Position numbers and translations under genes: made by a program. Shown in pieces: positions 1 through 7,871 of a stretch of DNA of 64,000 bases. The first letter of the stretch is position 1. Every line of letters starts with the position of its first letter. The DNA is from Rhodospirillaceae bacterium UBA1479 (lineage in GTDB: Bacteria; Pseudomonadota; Alphaproteobacteria; Rhodospirillales; Casp-alpha2). The stretch is taken from NCBI GenBank assembly GCA_002325375.1, contig DCRZ01000009.1, positions 416,661 through 480,660 on the forward strand, given 5' to 3'. The notes below the pieces were generated by a model. It worked only from the letters and a program-made list of their open reading frames with translations. It searched no databases and was not told the DNA's origin.

Positions 1-1308
1 ATTCAAGGGGGTGCGGAGCTCATGGCTCATGTGGGAAATGAACTCCGACTTGGCTTGGCTGGCTTTTTCCGCGGCTTCCTTGGCGCGGGCGAGTGCAGCG
101 GCGACGACGTTTCGTTCCGTCGTGTCTCGCAGGGCCGCGACGATCACGGAGCGATCGGCTTGCCGACCTTCCGTTAATACAGCCTCGAGATACACATGGG
201 TTCCGTCCTTTTGACGGCCGATGATGGAGAACCCGTTTCCTTCCGGTGATCGCGTCGAGGGATCGGAGAAGTAGCGCATCATCGGCGCGCGATCCTCGTT
301 TGTTCTGAGGTTCGAAAGCAATTGGGCGATATTAAGCCCGACGAGTTCGTTGGCCGGATATCCGAATATTCGGACAGCGGCCGCGTTACATGTTTCGATT
401 ATTCCGTGACCATCCAATGTCAGCACCGCGTCTGCCACGTTGTCCATGATCAGTTGCAGGCGTTGGGCGGTTTGGCTGGCGCGTTGGCTCGCCTCCTTCC
501 GGAAAAAAACTTCGGATGCCAATCGGCGGTCAAACACGACGGCGGCAATGCCCGCGATCAAAATCAGTGTTGCGACGGTGGCCGTCGCAACGGCCAATAC
601 GTCGGTACCGATGCTTGGAAGCGGTGTTGTGGTCCCGTTCCGCGCAAGACAGATTGCGGAACTCATCGCCGTGTAGTGCATCCCTGCCACGGCGGCGCCG
701 ATCAGCAGCGCCGAGATCGCCTCGTTGGCCAGGGTGCGGATGGTATCCCGGCGTGACGCCCTGAACGCGACCCAGAGCGCACACATGGCAAGGGCCACCG
801 CGACGAGTAGTGACAGTACGAACAGCGGCAGGTCGTAGCGGATATAAGCGTCGAAATCGACGGCACCCATGCCGGTGTAATGCATCAGGCCAATACCGCC
901 ACCCAGGACAATACCGCCCATGTAGAGACGCACCCGCGTCACGTTGCTGCGTGCGACGATATGCAGGTTCCATGCGCTTGCAAGGACCGCGGGTATTGCG
1001 GATACCAGGGTGATCAGGGGGTCATAGTTGACCGGAATCGGCAGTTCATACGCGAGCATGCCGATGAAGTGCATGGCCCAAATTCCAAGACCCATGATCA
1101 GCGCGCCGCCCGCCATCCACGGGTACCGACTACGGGTGTGCTCGTGCTCCGCGATACGGTGCAACAGATGGACAAAAGCAAACCCTGCCAGCGTCGCGAC
1201 GAAGAACGATAGGATCACAAGGGCGGAATTGTATTCGGACGGAAGGACGACGCTTGGGTCGACCTTCAGCGCGAAGAAGCGCGCGATATCTAAATGATTT
1301 GGCCACAT
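1..1308 (-). CDS. MHYT-PAS sensor histidine kinase, N-terminal part (cut by window edge)
   Basis: The leftward reading frame starts at ATG 1308 and stays open to base 1, giving 436 codons without a stop. The N-terminal half is a membrane MHYT sensor: WAMHFIGM near residue 77, MHYTGM near 142 and GMHYTAM near 209, each in a hydrophobic segment; in the family these residues are proposed to bind copper and sense a diatomic gas. A PAS domain follows (about residues 275-395). The last residues form the HisKA phosphoacceptor box (SHELRTPLN) with the probable phosphorylated His at 429. The catalytic ATPase domain and any receiver domain lie outside the window. Function as a sensor kinase is clear; its ligand and partner are not. 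Confidence 0.9.
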   Translation of the reverse strand, partial: MWPNHLDIARFFALKVDPSVVLPSEYNSALVILSFFVATLAGFAFVHLLHRIAEHEHTRSRYPWMAGGALIMGLGIWAMHFIGMLAYELPIPVNYDPLITLVSAIPAVLASAWNLHIVARSNVTRVRLYMGGIVLGGGIGLMHYTGMGAVDFDAYIRYDLPLFVLSLLVAVALAMCALWVAFRASRRDTIRTLANEAISALLIGAAVAGMHYTAMSSAICLARNGTTTPLPSIGTDVLAVATATVATLILIAGIAAVVFDRRLASEVFFRKEASQRASQTAQRLQLIMDNVADAVLTLDGHGIIETCNAAAVRIFGYPANELVGLNIAQLLSNLRTNEDRAPMMRYFSDPSTRSPEGNGFSIIGRQKDGTHVYLEAVLTEGRQADRSVIVAALRDTTERNVVAAALARAKEAAEKASQAKSEFISHMSHELRTPLN

Positions 1309-1639
1309 TGGTGATTGCCTGCGGATTTCGTACCGTACTTGGCGGTGATGTTGCGGGCCGAGCCGTTTCGGTGCCGCCAATAGTCAACCGGGTTCATATG
1401 CGAATTAAGACGAAGACATTCCTTTGGAACCGGACAGTTAGATTTATTGAGACGCGGGGCTCCCTAATGCAGGACTAAACCCATGATTTTCATGCCACAA
1501 CAGGTGACGCTTATGCATATATGCATACAGGTTTTGGATAGGATATCAGTTCTTTAGCATGGGGGATGTGTTCTCCGTCACTCTATGGTGCCGGTCTATT
1601 GCCTTGGATTTTTCGAAGAAAAAGCTTCATACACAGGAA
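1309..1639. promoter_or_regulatory. Divergent intergenic region with a 16-bp perfect palindrome
   Basis: No convincing gene lies between the divergent MHYT kinase and the racemase-like gene. The stretch is more AT-rich than its surroundings and holds a perfect palindrome at 1512-1527 (TATGCATATATGCATA), about 110 bases before the likely racemase start. Such a site could bind a dimeric repressor, but no adjacent regulator gene points to one. Promoter boxes were not assigned. Confidence 0.4.
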
Positions 1640-2302
1640 ATGACAAATCAAATCGCCCTGATCCACGCCACCCGCGAAGCCATCCTGCCGGTCGAGACGG
1701 CGTTCAAGGATCTCTGGCCCGAGGCCGAGTATTGGACTCTGCTGGACGAAAGCCTGACCATGGATCTGGCGGCTGCCGGCGGCAAGTTGACCCCGGCGCT
1801 GACCGAACGGTTTCTCAACTTGGCGGCTTATGCCAAGGCCCGGCGGCCCGACGGCATTCTGTTCACCTGTTCCGCGTTCGGCGCGATCATCGACCAGATC
1901 GCGGCACAGTATGATGTGCCGGTGATGAAGCCGAACGAGGCCATACTCGATGCCGCCCTGGCCCGGGGTGGGCGCGTTGGCTTGTTGGCGACCCATCCCC
2001 AGACCCTGCCGGACATGACGGCCGACATGGAAAACCTGGCGGCGGCCCGGAACATCGACATGACCGTGGTGCCGCTTCTGGTCGAAGGGGCCTGGGCCGA
2101 CCTGGGGGCGGGGCGGCGCGACGCCCATGACCGCGCCGTGGTCGCGGCCGCACCCCGGTTGAACGATTGCGGCTGCATCGTGCTGGCGCAGTTTTCCATG
2201 GCGCCGTTGGCGGCAGAAATCGGTGCCGATACGGGCCTGCCCGTGCTGACCAGCCCCCATGCTGCCGTGGCCGAAATGAAACGCCGGGTGCTGGGCGTCT
2301 GA
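1640..2302 (+). CDS. Aspartate/glutamate/hydantoin racemase-superfamily protein
   Basis: The product is a 220-residue protein of the Asp/Glu/hydantoin racemase superfamily. It begins with the family-like QIALIHAT strand, so ATG 1640 was preferred over an upstream in-frame ATG at 1559 that would add 27 unrelated residues; the AGGA just before 1640 is too close to be ideal. The first catalytic position is present (LFTCSAFG, Cys77). At the second position, where cofactor-independent racemases carry LGCT, this protein has LAQF, so the second Cys is missing. It may be an isomerase, lyase or decarboxylase of this fold rather than a two-base racemase. The substrate is unknown and the gene appears monocistronic. 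Confidence 0.75.
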   Translation: MTNQIALIHATREAILPVETAFKDLWPEAEYWTLLDESLTMDLAAAGGKLTPALTERFLNLAAYAKARRPDGILFTCSAFGAIIDQIAAQYDVPVMKPNEAILDAALARGGRVGLLATHPQTLPDMTADMENLAAARNIDMTVVPLLVEGAWADLGAGRRDAHDRAVVAAAPRLNDCGCIVLAQFSMAPLAAEIGADTGLPVLTSPHAAVAEMKRRVLGV

Positions 2303-2324
2303 CGCGGCTGGTTCCGCAGGCTTG

Positions 2325-2465
2325 TTATTTCGTGACCAGTGCGGCGACTACGCCGATACCGATCACGATCATCACCCCAAAAATGACCAAATCGCGCATC
2401 GATTTAGGTTTTGCCTGGCCTTTGGTGTCGGTATGACCTTCGGGGCTTGTGGGATTTGTATCCAT
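2325..2465 (-). CDS. Small single-pass membrane protein (46 aa)
   Basis: This short leftward gene encodes a hydrophilic N-terminus of about 22 residues (MDTNPTSPEGHTDTKG, then KPKSMRD) followed by one hydrophobic helix (LVIFGVMIVIGIGVVAALV) and a final TK. A GGAGG ribosome binding site lies 8 bases before ATG 2465. About 40 bases upstream is a sequence matching the EcfG stress promoter. It is divergent from an ECF sigma factor gene. I do not recognise the family; expression under general stress is inferred from the promoter match only. Confidence 0.72.
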   Translation of the reverse strand: MDTNPTSPEGHTDTKGQAKPKSMRDLVIFGVMIVIGIGVVAALVTK

Positions 2466-2507
2466 GGCGTGCTCCCTCCGTTTGTTGTCACGTCCAATCC
2501 ATGAATG

Positions 2508-2532
2508 AACGGTTGCGGACCGCAAAAGTTCC
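2508..2532 (-). promoter_or_regulatory. EcfG-type general-stress promoter candidate
   Basis: Read leftward, the sequence is GGAAC (2532-2528), 16 bases, then CGTT (2511-2508). This matches the alphaproteobacterial EcfG sigma consensus GGAAC-N16/17-CGTT. The -10 element lies 42 bases before the ATG of the 46-residue membrane protein, a normal promoter distance. The match is visible in the sequence; activity is inferred. Confidence 0.6.
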
Positions 2533-2586
2533 AGCGCGGCCATGATTTTTCTCTGCCTGCACCGATTTACATCAGGAAAATATGTT

Positions 2587-3078
2587 ATGATCTCTGCCAT
2601 GACCGAAAGGCGGATCATGCAGGCGATTGAGGATCAGATTCCCGACCTGTACCGGTATGCACGGTTCCTCGAAGCCACTCCGGACCGCGCCGACGATCTG
2701 TTGCAGGATTGCCTGGAGCGGGGCGTGTCGCGCCTTGACCGTTTTCAGTCCGGTACGGACTTACGGGCTTGGTTGATCACCATCATGCACAACCTGTTCA
2801 TCGACCGTGCGCGCCGACGGCAGCGGCGGGGATTTCACGTTCCCGTCGAAGATTGGCTTGTCGATTTCCACCAACCGCCTAACCAGATTGATCGCCTGCG
2901 CCTCAAGGATTTGGACCGCGCACTGGCGGCCTTGAAGCCCCGGGACCGGTGGATTCTTCATCTCGTGGTGATTGAGGGAAAACGCTATCACGACGTCGCG
3001 CGCGAATTGAATATCGCCGTCGGCACGGTGAAAAGCGGCCTGTCGCGGGCCCGTCGCGTGCTGGCCCGCGCGGCCTGA
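2587..3078 (+). CDS. ECF-family RNA polymerase sigma factor
   Basis: The 163-residue product has the two domains of an extracytoplasmic-function sigma factor. Region 2 is visible in RADDLLQDCLERG and GTDLRAWLITIMHNLFID, and region 4 in PRDRWILHLVVIEGKRYHDVA followed by VGTVKSGLSRAR, the helix-turn-helix that reads the -35 element. ATG 2587 was chosen because AGGA lies nine bases upstream; ATG 2617 also has an AAGG at good spacing and would still keep both domains. It resembles EcfG-like sigma factors in the GTxxRAWL segment, but no phyR or nepR is adjacent, and no anti-sigma gene is recognisable. The neighbours suggest a stress role. Confidence 0.88.
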   Translation: MISAMTERRIMQAIEDQIPDLYRYARFLEATPDRADDLLQDCLERGVSRLDRFQSGTDLRAWLITIMHNLFIDRARRRQRRGFHVPVEDWLVDFHQPPNQIDRLRLKDLDRALAALKPRDRWILHLVVIEGKRYHDVARELNIAVGTVKSGLSRARRVLARAA

Positions 3079-3260
3079 AGGCACCCGGTTCCAGCCGGGA
3101 AAACGCCACAATCGTTTCATGAAATGGAAATGCGTCCCGTGTTGCGGAATGCATCCTTGCGATCAGGGCAAAGCCGCCAGACGTCAGTGGCGCGTACAGC
3201 CGGCAATGCGGTTTGCGCAATTCCTTTCATGCATTGCTTCGAAAAGAGGAAGAAGATCAC

Positions 3261-3722
3261 ATGACCTATCGAACTCATATTCGAACCCCGAATACCCGTA
3301 TCCCCATCGCCATTCTGGCCGCGGCGGCAGTCGCCGCGGGCCTGTCTGCCGCGCCGGGCGCCGCCCAGGCCGCAGGCGACAAGGCAGCCCCTCAGGAAGC
3401 CACGGCAGGGGATGCCGTCGATGACTTCGTCAACTGGGCGCAAAAGCAGGCCGAGGCATTGGACAGCAAGCTCGATGAAGCGGCATCAGATGCCAAGCAG
3501 GCAGGCGTCAATGCCGCCGACGAGGTCAAGGAGGAATGGCGCGAAGCCCGCGCGGCCATCGACCGCCAGCGCGATGCGCTCAATCAACAGATCGCCGATC
3601 TGAAAAAGTCGGCCAAGGGTGAATGGACGGATGCCAAGGAGGCCACCAAGGAAGGCCTGGCGGCGCTCGGCGACAAGATCGAGGAATTCCGCGCCATGGT
3701 GACCGATAAGCAGAAGTCCTAA
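3261..3722 (+). CDS. Exported alpha-helical protein of unknown function
   Basis: The 153-residue product starts at ATG 3261 behind a GAGGAAGAAG ribosome binding site. A signal peptide is evident (IAILAAAAVAAGLSAA, probable cleavage after AQA). The mature part is charged and almost wholly helical, rich in Ala, Lys, Glu and Asp, with heptad-like runs such as DEVKEEWREARAAIDRQRD, so it is probably a periplasmic coiled coil. No catalytic motif is seen. It lies between an ECF sigma factor and superoxide dismutase, which fits a stress-linked envelope protein, but the function is not known. Confidence 0.75.
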   Translation: MTYRTHIRTPNTRIPIAILAAAAVAAGLSAAPGAAQAAGDKAAPQEATAGDAVDDFVNWAQKQAEALDSKLDEAASDAKQAGVNAADEVKEEWREARAAIDRQRDALNQQIADLKKSAKGEWTDAKEATKEGLAALGDKIEEFRAMVTDKQKS

Positions 3723-3733
3723 CGCAGGCGCTT

Positions 3734-3761
3734 GCCGGCGGGCGCTGCGGCGTCCGCCGGC
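3734..3761. terminator. Stable hairpin after the exported helical protein gene
   Basis: GCCGGCGG (3734-3741) and CCGCCGGC (3754-3761) form an 8-bp GC stem with a 12-base loop, starting 12 bases after the stop codon. There is no T-run after it, so it may be a weak terminator or an mRNA-stabilising element before sodB. Confidence 0.4.
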
Positions 3762-3817
3762 TGGTCCCACCGCCGACCGGCGCACTTTCCCCCCCCATGA
3801 ACACGAAGGAACCGATA

Positions 3818-4441
3818 ATGACTTTCAAGCTTCCCGATCTTCCCTATGCCAAGGACGCCCTGTCGCCGCATATGTCGGAACGGACCCTCAGCTTCCATCA
3901 CGGCAAGCACCACAAGGGCTACGTCGACAAGCTGAACGACGCCGTCAAGGGCACCGACTATGACGGCATGACGCTGATCGACGTCGCCCGCCGCGCCCAT
4001 GGAAAGGGCGATACTGGGGTGTTCAACAACGCGGCGCAGGCCTGGAACCATGGGTTCTTCTGGCGCTGCATGTCGCCGGACCGCGCGGCGGAACCGACGG
4101 GACCTCTTGCGACCAGGATTTCGGAAACATTCGGATCCCTACCGCAATTGCGCACCCGTTTCATCGCCGACGGCATGGCCCGCTTCGGGTCGGGCTGGGT
4201 ATGGCTGGTCGAAGGCACGGACGGCGCGCTCGACGTGGTCAGCACGGCCAACGCCGATCTGCCGCAGACCGCGGGGCTGAAGCCGCTGTTGACGTGCGAC
4301 CTGTGGGAACACGCCTATTACCTGGATTATCAGAATGCCCGTCAGGCGTTTCTCGAAGCCTTCTTCGACCATCTGGCCGACTGGAACTTTGCCGCGACAT
4401 GCCTGGAAACCCAGGGCGATCCTGAGATTCTCGCCGCCTGA
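3818..4441 (+). CDS. sodB: Superoxide dismutase, Fe/Mn family
   Basis: The 207-residue enzyme converts superoxide to hydrogen peroxide and oxygen in the cytoplasm. Family landmarks are present: SFHHGKHHKGYV near residue 25 with the first metal His at 27, the AWNHGFFW helix with the second His, and the C-terminal CDLWEHAYYLDYQNAR with the last Asp and His ligands. ATG 3818 was chosen because AAGGA lies seven bases upstream; an in-frame ATG at 3797 would add seven residues and lacks such a site. GSGWVWL is typical. Iron rather than manganese is the usual metal for this alphaproteobacterial type, but this cannot be proved from sequence alone. Confidence 0.93.
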   Translation: MTFKLPDLPYAKDALSPHMSERTLSFHHGKHHKGYVDKLNDAVKGTDYDGMTLIDVARRAHGKGDTGVFNNAAQAWNHGFFWRCMSPDRAAEPTGPLATRISETFGSLPQLRTRFIADGMARFGSGWVWLVEGTDGALDVVSTANADLPQTAGLKPLLTCDLWEHAYYLDYQNARQAFLEAFFDHLADWNFAATCLETQGDPEILAA

Positions 4442-4753
4442 CAGAACCCCGCCGACCACCGGAAGCAAGAGAGAGCGACACCGCGAATTCCCTTGACTTC
4501 CCGGGGGTCCCGGCGTCATGTAGCGCCAGCGACACTCCCATTCAGGTCGAATTTCGATCGCTTGCCGGACCCGACCATGTCGATCCGGTCTTCTTTGATA
4601 CCGACATCTAAGGGCGTTTCGTGAGGCGGATATCCGTGTGAATGCGGTTCCGACCGAGAAAGCTTGCATGATGCCGGCGAACCTGCCGCCCCCGACACGA
4701 TCGCTTGGGGCGCGCGGGCGAAGACCAATTGATCGAGAGAGTATACATATCAC
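4442..4753. other. 312-base intergenic region without a recognised gene
   Basis: Between sodB and the DEAD-box helicase gene I see no supported coding sequence or strong hairpin. It probably holds the promoter and a long leader of the helicase gene; long leaders are common for cold-inducible RNA helicases, but nothing specific was identified. Confidence 0.4.
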
Positions 4754-6109
4754 ATGACCGATTTTGCGGGCCTTAACCTGGCCCAACCCATCCTTCGTGC
4801 GCTGAGCGACGAGGGCTACACCACCCCCACCCCCATTCAGGAAAAATCCATCCCGCCGCTGCTTGAGGGCCGCGATCTTCTGGGCGTGGCGCAGACAGGC
4901 ACCGGCAAGACCGCGTCCTTCGCGCTGCCGATTTTGCAGTCCTTCGCGGAAAATTCGCGCAAGGCCGTGCCGAACCGCCCGTTCGTGCTGATCCTGGCGC
5001 CGACCCGCGAACTGGTGACCCAGATCGCCGAAAGCCTGCGGACCTACGGCCGTCAGATGCCCCTGCGGATTCAGACCGTGTTCGGCGGCACCTCCATGCG
5101 CAACCAGATCGTCGCCATGCAGCGCGGCGTTCATATTCTGGTCGCCACCCCGGGCCGTCTCATGGACCTTATGAAGCAGCGCCACGTCAACCTGGACAGC
5201 GTCGACGTTTTCGTCCTCGACGAAGCCGACCGCATGCTCGACATGGGCTTCATCGGCGACGTCAAGCGGATCGCCAAGGTACTGCCCCACGAGCGTCAGA
5301 CCGTGCTGTTTTCGGCGACCATGCCGAAAACCGTCGAAGGCCTGGCCAACGAGCTTCTGAACGATCCGGTGAAGGTCGAAGTGACACCCGCCGCGACGAC
5401 GGTGGAAAAGATCGAACAGCGCCTGCTGTTCGTCGCCAAGGACGACAAGCGGGCCTTGCTGGGCGAGTTGATGAACGATCCGCGCATCGAGCGGGTTCTC
5501 ATCTTCACGCGCACCAAGCATGGCGCCGACCGGGTCGCCCGTCATCTGCACGACAACGGCGTGAAGTCCGATGCGATCCACGGCAACAAGGCCCAGAACG
5601 CCCGCCAACGGGCCCTCAAGGGCTTCCGTGACGGCGACATCCGCGCCCTGGTGGCGACGGACATCGCCGCCCGCGGCATCGATGTCGACGGCGTGACCCA
5701 TGTCATCAACTTTGACCTGCCGAACGATGCGGAAAGCTATGTCCACCGCATCGGCCGCACGGCGCGGGCGGGGGCTTCGGGCATCGCCATTTCCTTCTGC
5801 GCCCATGACGAACGCGGCTGTCTGCGCGATATCGAGAAATGCATTCGCCAGCCCGTCCCGGTGTTCGACGGCCATCCCTATCATGCCGCCGATATCGCCA
5901 ATTCGGCCGCCAATGACAGCGGTCCCGACGTGCGCAAGAACAACGGCGGCGGTGGCGGACGCAACGGCCAGGGTCGGGGCGGCCAGAACAGAGGCGGCCA
6001 GAACCGGGGCGGCCCAAGCCGCGGCGGTCCGGGCGGCGGCGGTGCCAAGCGCGGCGGCGGTCGCAGCCGCCGAGGCGCCCAGGGCGGCAACCGCGGTATG
6101 GCGGCCTAA
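4754..6109 (+). CDS. DEAD-box ATP-dependent RNA helicase (RhlE-like)
   Basis: The 451-residue protein unwinds structured RNA using ATP. All main motifs are visible in order: Q motif (TPIQ), Walker A AQTGTGKT near residue 50, PTREL, TPGRL, DEAD near 157, SAT, ARGID and HRIGRTARAG. After about residue 375 the tail becomes glycine/arginine-rich (repeats of GGQNRGG and GGPSRGG), a typical unstructured RNA-binding extension of RhlE-like proteins. It is a single gene with a long upstream leader. Roles in ribosome assembly, RNA decay or cold adaptation are known for relatives; which applies here is not determined. Confidence 0.92.
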   Translation: MTDFAGLNLAQPILRALSDEGYTTPTPIQEKSIPPLLEGRDLLGVAQTGTGKTASFALPILQSFAENSRKAVPNRPFVLILAPTRELVTQIAESLRTYGRQMPLRIQTVFGGTSMRNQIVAMQRGVHILVATPGRLMDLMKQRHVNLDSVDVFVLDEADRMLDMGFIGDVKRIAKVLPHERQTVLFSATMPKTVEGLANELLNDPVKVEVTPAATTVEKIEQRLLFVAKDDKRALLGELMNDPRIERVLIFTRTKHGADRVARHLHDNGVKSDAIHGNKAQNARQRALKGFRDGDIRALVATDIAARGIDVDGVTHVINFDLPNDAESYVHRIGRTARAGASGIAISFCAHDERGCLRDIEKCIRQPVPVFDGHPYHAADIANSAANDSGPDVRKNNGGGGGRNGQGRGGQNRGGQNRGGPSRGGPGGGGAKRGGGRSRRGAQGGNRGMAA

Positions 6110-6170
6110 CACGATCAAGGGTTAGACTGGCCGCTGTCCTGCGCATTTTGATCAAGGGAACAGCGCCAAG

Positions 6171-7049
6171 ATGACGGCACCGCCCACGCTTCCGACCCAC
6201 GGCATCCATACGGTGCCCGTGAACCTGGATTTGGCGGGGCGGCCCATCGCCCTTCAGCTTCGCATCGACCTGGGGCAAATGTCCCAACGGTCGATCCTGC
6301 AGGCACTCAGCCAGGGACTCCTTTATGAGGAGTCCCTGTCGCTGTTTCTGATCCGGGCGTTGCGGCCGGGTGATTGCTTTCTCGATGTCGGTGCTCATAT
6401 CGGGTTCTTTTCCCTGCTCGCCTCCCATCTGGTCGGCGATGCCGGGCGCGTCGTCGCGGTGGAGCCGAACGCCGACAATTTCACCTGGCTCAAGGACCTG
6501 ATGGCGCTGAACGAATGCGGGAACGTCACGGCGGTCAATGCCGTGGCCTCGGAAGTGGATGGAGCCATCGACTTCTACCGCAATGCGGACAACGACGGTG
6601 GCCACGCCATGTGGGATCCGGGCCTGCATGATTTCAATCAGCGCTCACGCGCGGCCCCGGCCAAGGACAGCTATCCCTCGACACGCCTGGATACCCTGGC
6701 GGCAGCGGAACACATCGATGCCTGTCGCGCCGTCAAAATCGACACGGAAGGCGCCGAGTTGACGGTGCTCAAAGGCGGGGAGGGGTTCTTTGCACCCGAC
6801 CGGGTGCCCTTCGTGATCTGTGAGGTCAATGACTTCGGCCTGCAGCAGATGGGGGCGAGCCAGCGCGACCTGCGCGCCTGGATGAAGGAGAGGGGATACG
6901 ACACCTTCGCCTTTCCCCAGAAAGACCACCTGCCGATCCTGGTGCCCGAGGCGACGGAGCTTGCATCGCCCTATGTCTTCAACGTGCTGTTTTCGACCCT
7001 GGATGCGGTGGCCGAAATCTGGCCCCGCGTTGCGCCGTTCGAAGGCTAA
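6171..7049 (+). CDS. FkbM-family SAM-dependent methyltransferase
   Basis: The 292-residue protein has the FkbM methyltransferase fold. The SAM-binding glycine loop is FLDVGAHIGFFSLLA, followed by the acidic strand end VVAVEPN, and the C-terminal part carries the family signature KIDTEGAELTVLKGG and ICEVND. FkbM enzymes usually O-methylate sugars or secondary-metabolite hydroxyls; the substrate cannot be inferred. The gene stands alone on this strand, and its stop overlaps by three bases the stop of the convergent phospholipase-like gene. Confidence 0.88.
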   Translation: MTAPPTLPTHGIHTVPVNLDLAGRPIALQLRIDLGQMSQRSILQALSQGLLYEESLSLFLIRALRPGDCFLDVGAHIGFFSLLASHLVGDAGRVVAVEPNADNFTWLKDLMALNECGNVTAVNAVASEVDGAIDFYRNADNDGGHAMWDPGLHDFNQRSRAAPAKDSYPSTRLDTLAAAEHIDACRAVKIDTEGAELTVLKGGEGFFAPDRVPFVICEVNDFGLQQMGASQRDLRAWMKERGYDTFAFPQKDHLPILVPEATELASPYVFNVLFSTLDAVAEIWPRVAPFEG

Positions 7050-7867
7050 CGGGCGTTTGGCCTGACGACGGCCTCATAAAATCCGAACAGCATGTCGGCG
7101 GCTTCGTTCACGGCCTTGTTCAGGCAATGGCCGATGCTGGCGACGAAGGCCGTATCGGCCAGGGCGGCGGGCCCGAACCGGGCATCCATCGCGGCCGGCG
7201 GCAGCACCGGTGAGGTGCCCGTCCAGGTGAAGCGTCCCGTGCGCAGGACGGCGTCATCGGCCAGGCGCGGCGTCATCCCGTCGGCGACGATAAATTTTTC
7301 AAACACGCCGCCGCCGGCGAACGACGGCGTCAAGGCACCGACCCATTCCTCGAAATCCGCATGGTGCGTTTCGCCTTTGATGGTGTGTCCGTACTGCGCC
7401 AGATCGCCGATGTAATGCATGGCGGCACCCAGGAAATAGGCGGCATGGTCCGGCCTGCCGGCGCGGTAAGCCTGGACGGCTTTTTCATATTCCTCCTGCG
7501 CGCGTTGGGCGGGCAGGTCACGGGTGATCCCGCCGTTCGCATCGAACCTCAGGTCATGGCGGCCTCGGCCGGTGTCGTTGTAACCCCGATTGGGCGCGCC
7601 GCAGAAGGCTTCGATTTTCGCGTAGTCAGGGGCTTCTGTGCCGATCAGCATGAGAACGCGGTGCGGGTCCAACCAGGCGCGCGCCGCCGACGGCAGCAAC
7701 GCGTGGGCGTGGTCGGCGATCCAGTCATGGGTCGAATAGGGCGGCGCCAGGCAGTCAGCGGCGCTGTTGGTGACCTTATTGTCCGGCGGGCCATTCTTCC
7801 AGGCCTGGGCCGGCGTTGCCGTCAGGGCGGCCAGAATCAGAACCGCCACGGCGCAGCGCGATGCCAT
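7046..7867 (-). CDS. Exported zinc-dependent phospholipase C-like protein
   Basis: The 273-residue protein begins with a signal peptide (MASRCAVAVLILAALTATPAQA), after which the mature chain starts WKNG, matching the N-terminal Trp that binds zinc in phospholipase C/S1-P1 nuclease relatives. Further candidate zinc ligands occur in STHDWIADHA, in LGAAMHYIGDLAQYGH and in ETHHADFEEWV. ATG 7867 was chosen because it starts the signal peptide directly; an upstream TTG at 7897 would overlap the preceding gene. It lies 4 bases after the class II amidotransferase gene and is probably cotranscribed. The substrate is probably a phospholipid or phosphodiester. Confidence 0.78.
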   Translation of the reverse strand: MASRCAVAVLILAALTATPAQAWKNGPPDNKVTNSAADCLAPPYSTHDWIADHAHALLPSAARAWLDPHRVLMLIGTEAPDYAKIEAFCGAPNRGYNDTGRGRHDLRFDANGGITRDLPAQRAQEEYEKAVQAYRAGRPDHAAYFLGAAMHYIGDLAQYGHTIKGETHHADFEEWVGALTPSFAGGGVFEKFIVADGMTPRLADDAVLRTGRFTWTGTSPVLPPAAMDARFGPAALADTAFVASIGHCLNKAVNEAADMLFGFYEAVVRPNAR

Positions 7868-7871
7868 TACG

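Noticed and set aside
4139..6118. A 659-codon open frame antisense to the DEAD-box helicase and sodB
   Set aside because: It overlaps two well-supported genes, lacks any domain, is rich in His/Arg/Gly/Ala as expected from GC-rich antisense frames, and has no ribosome site.
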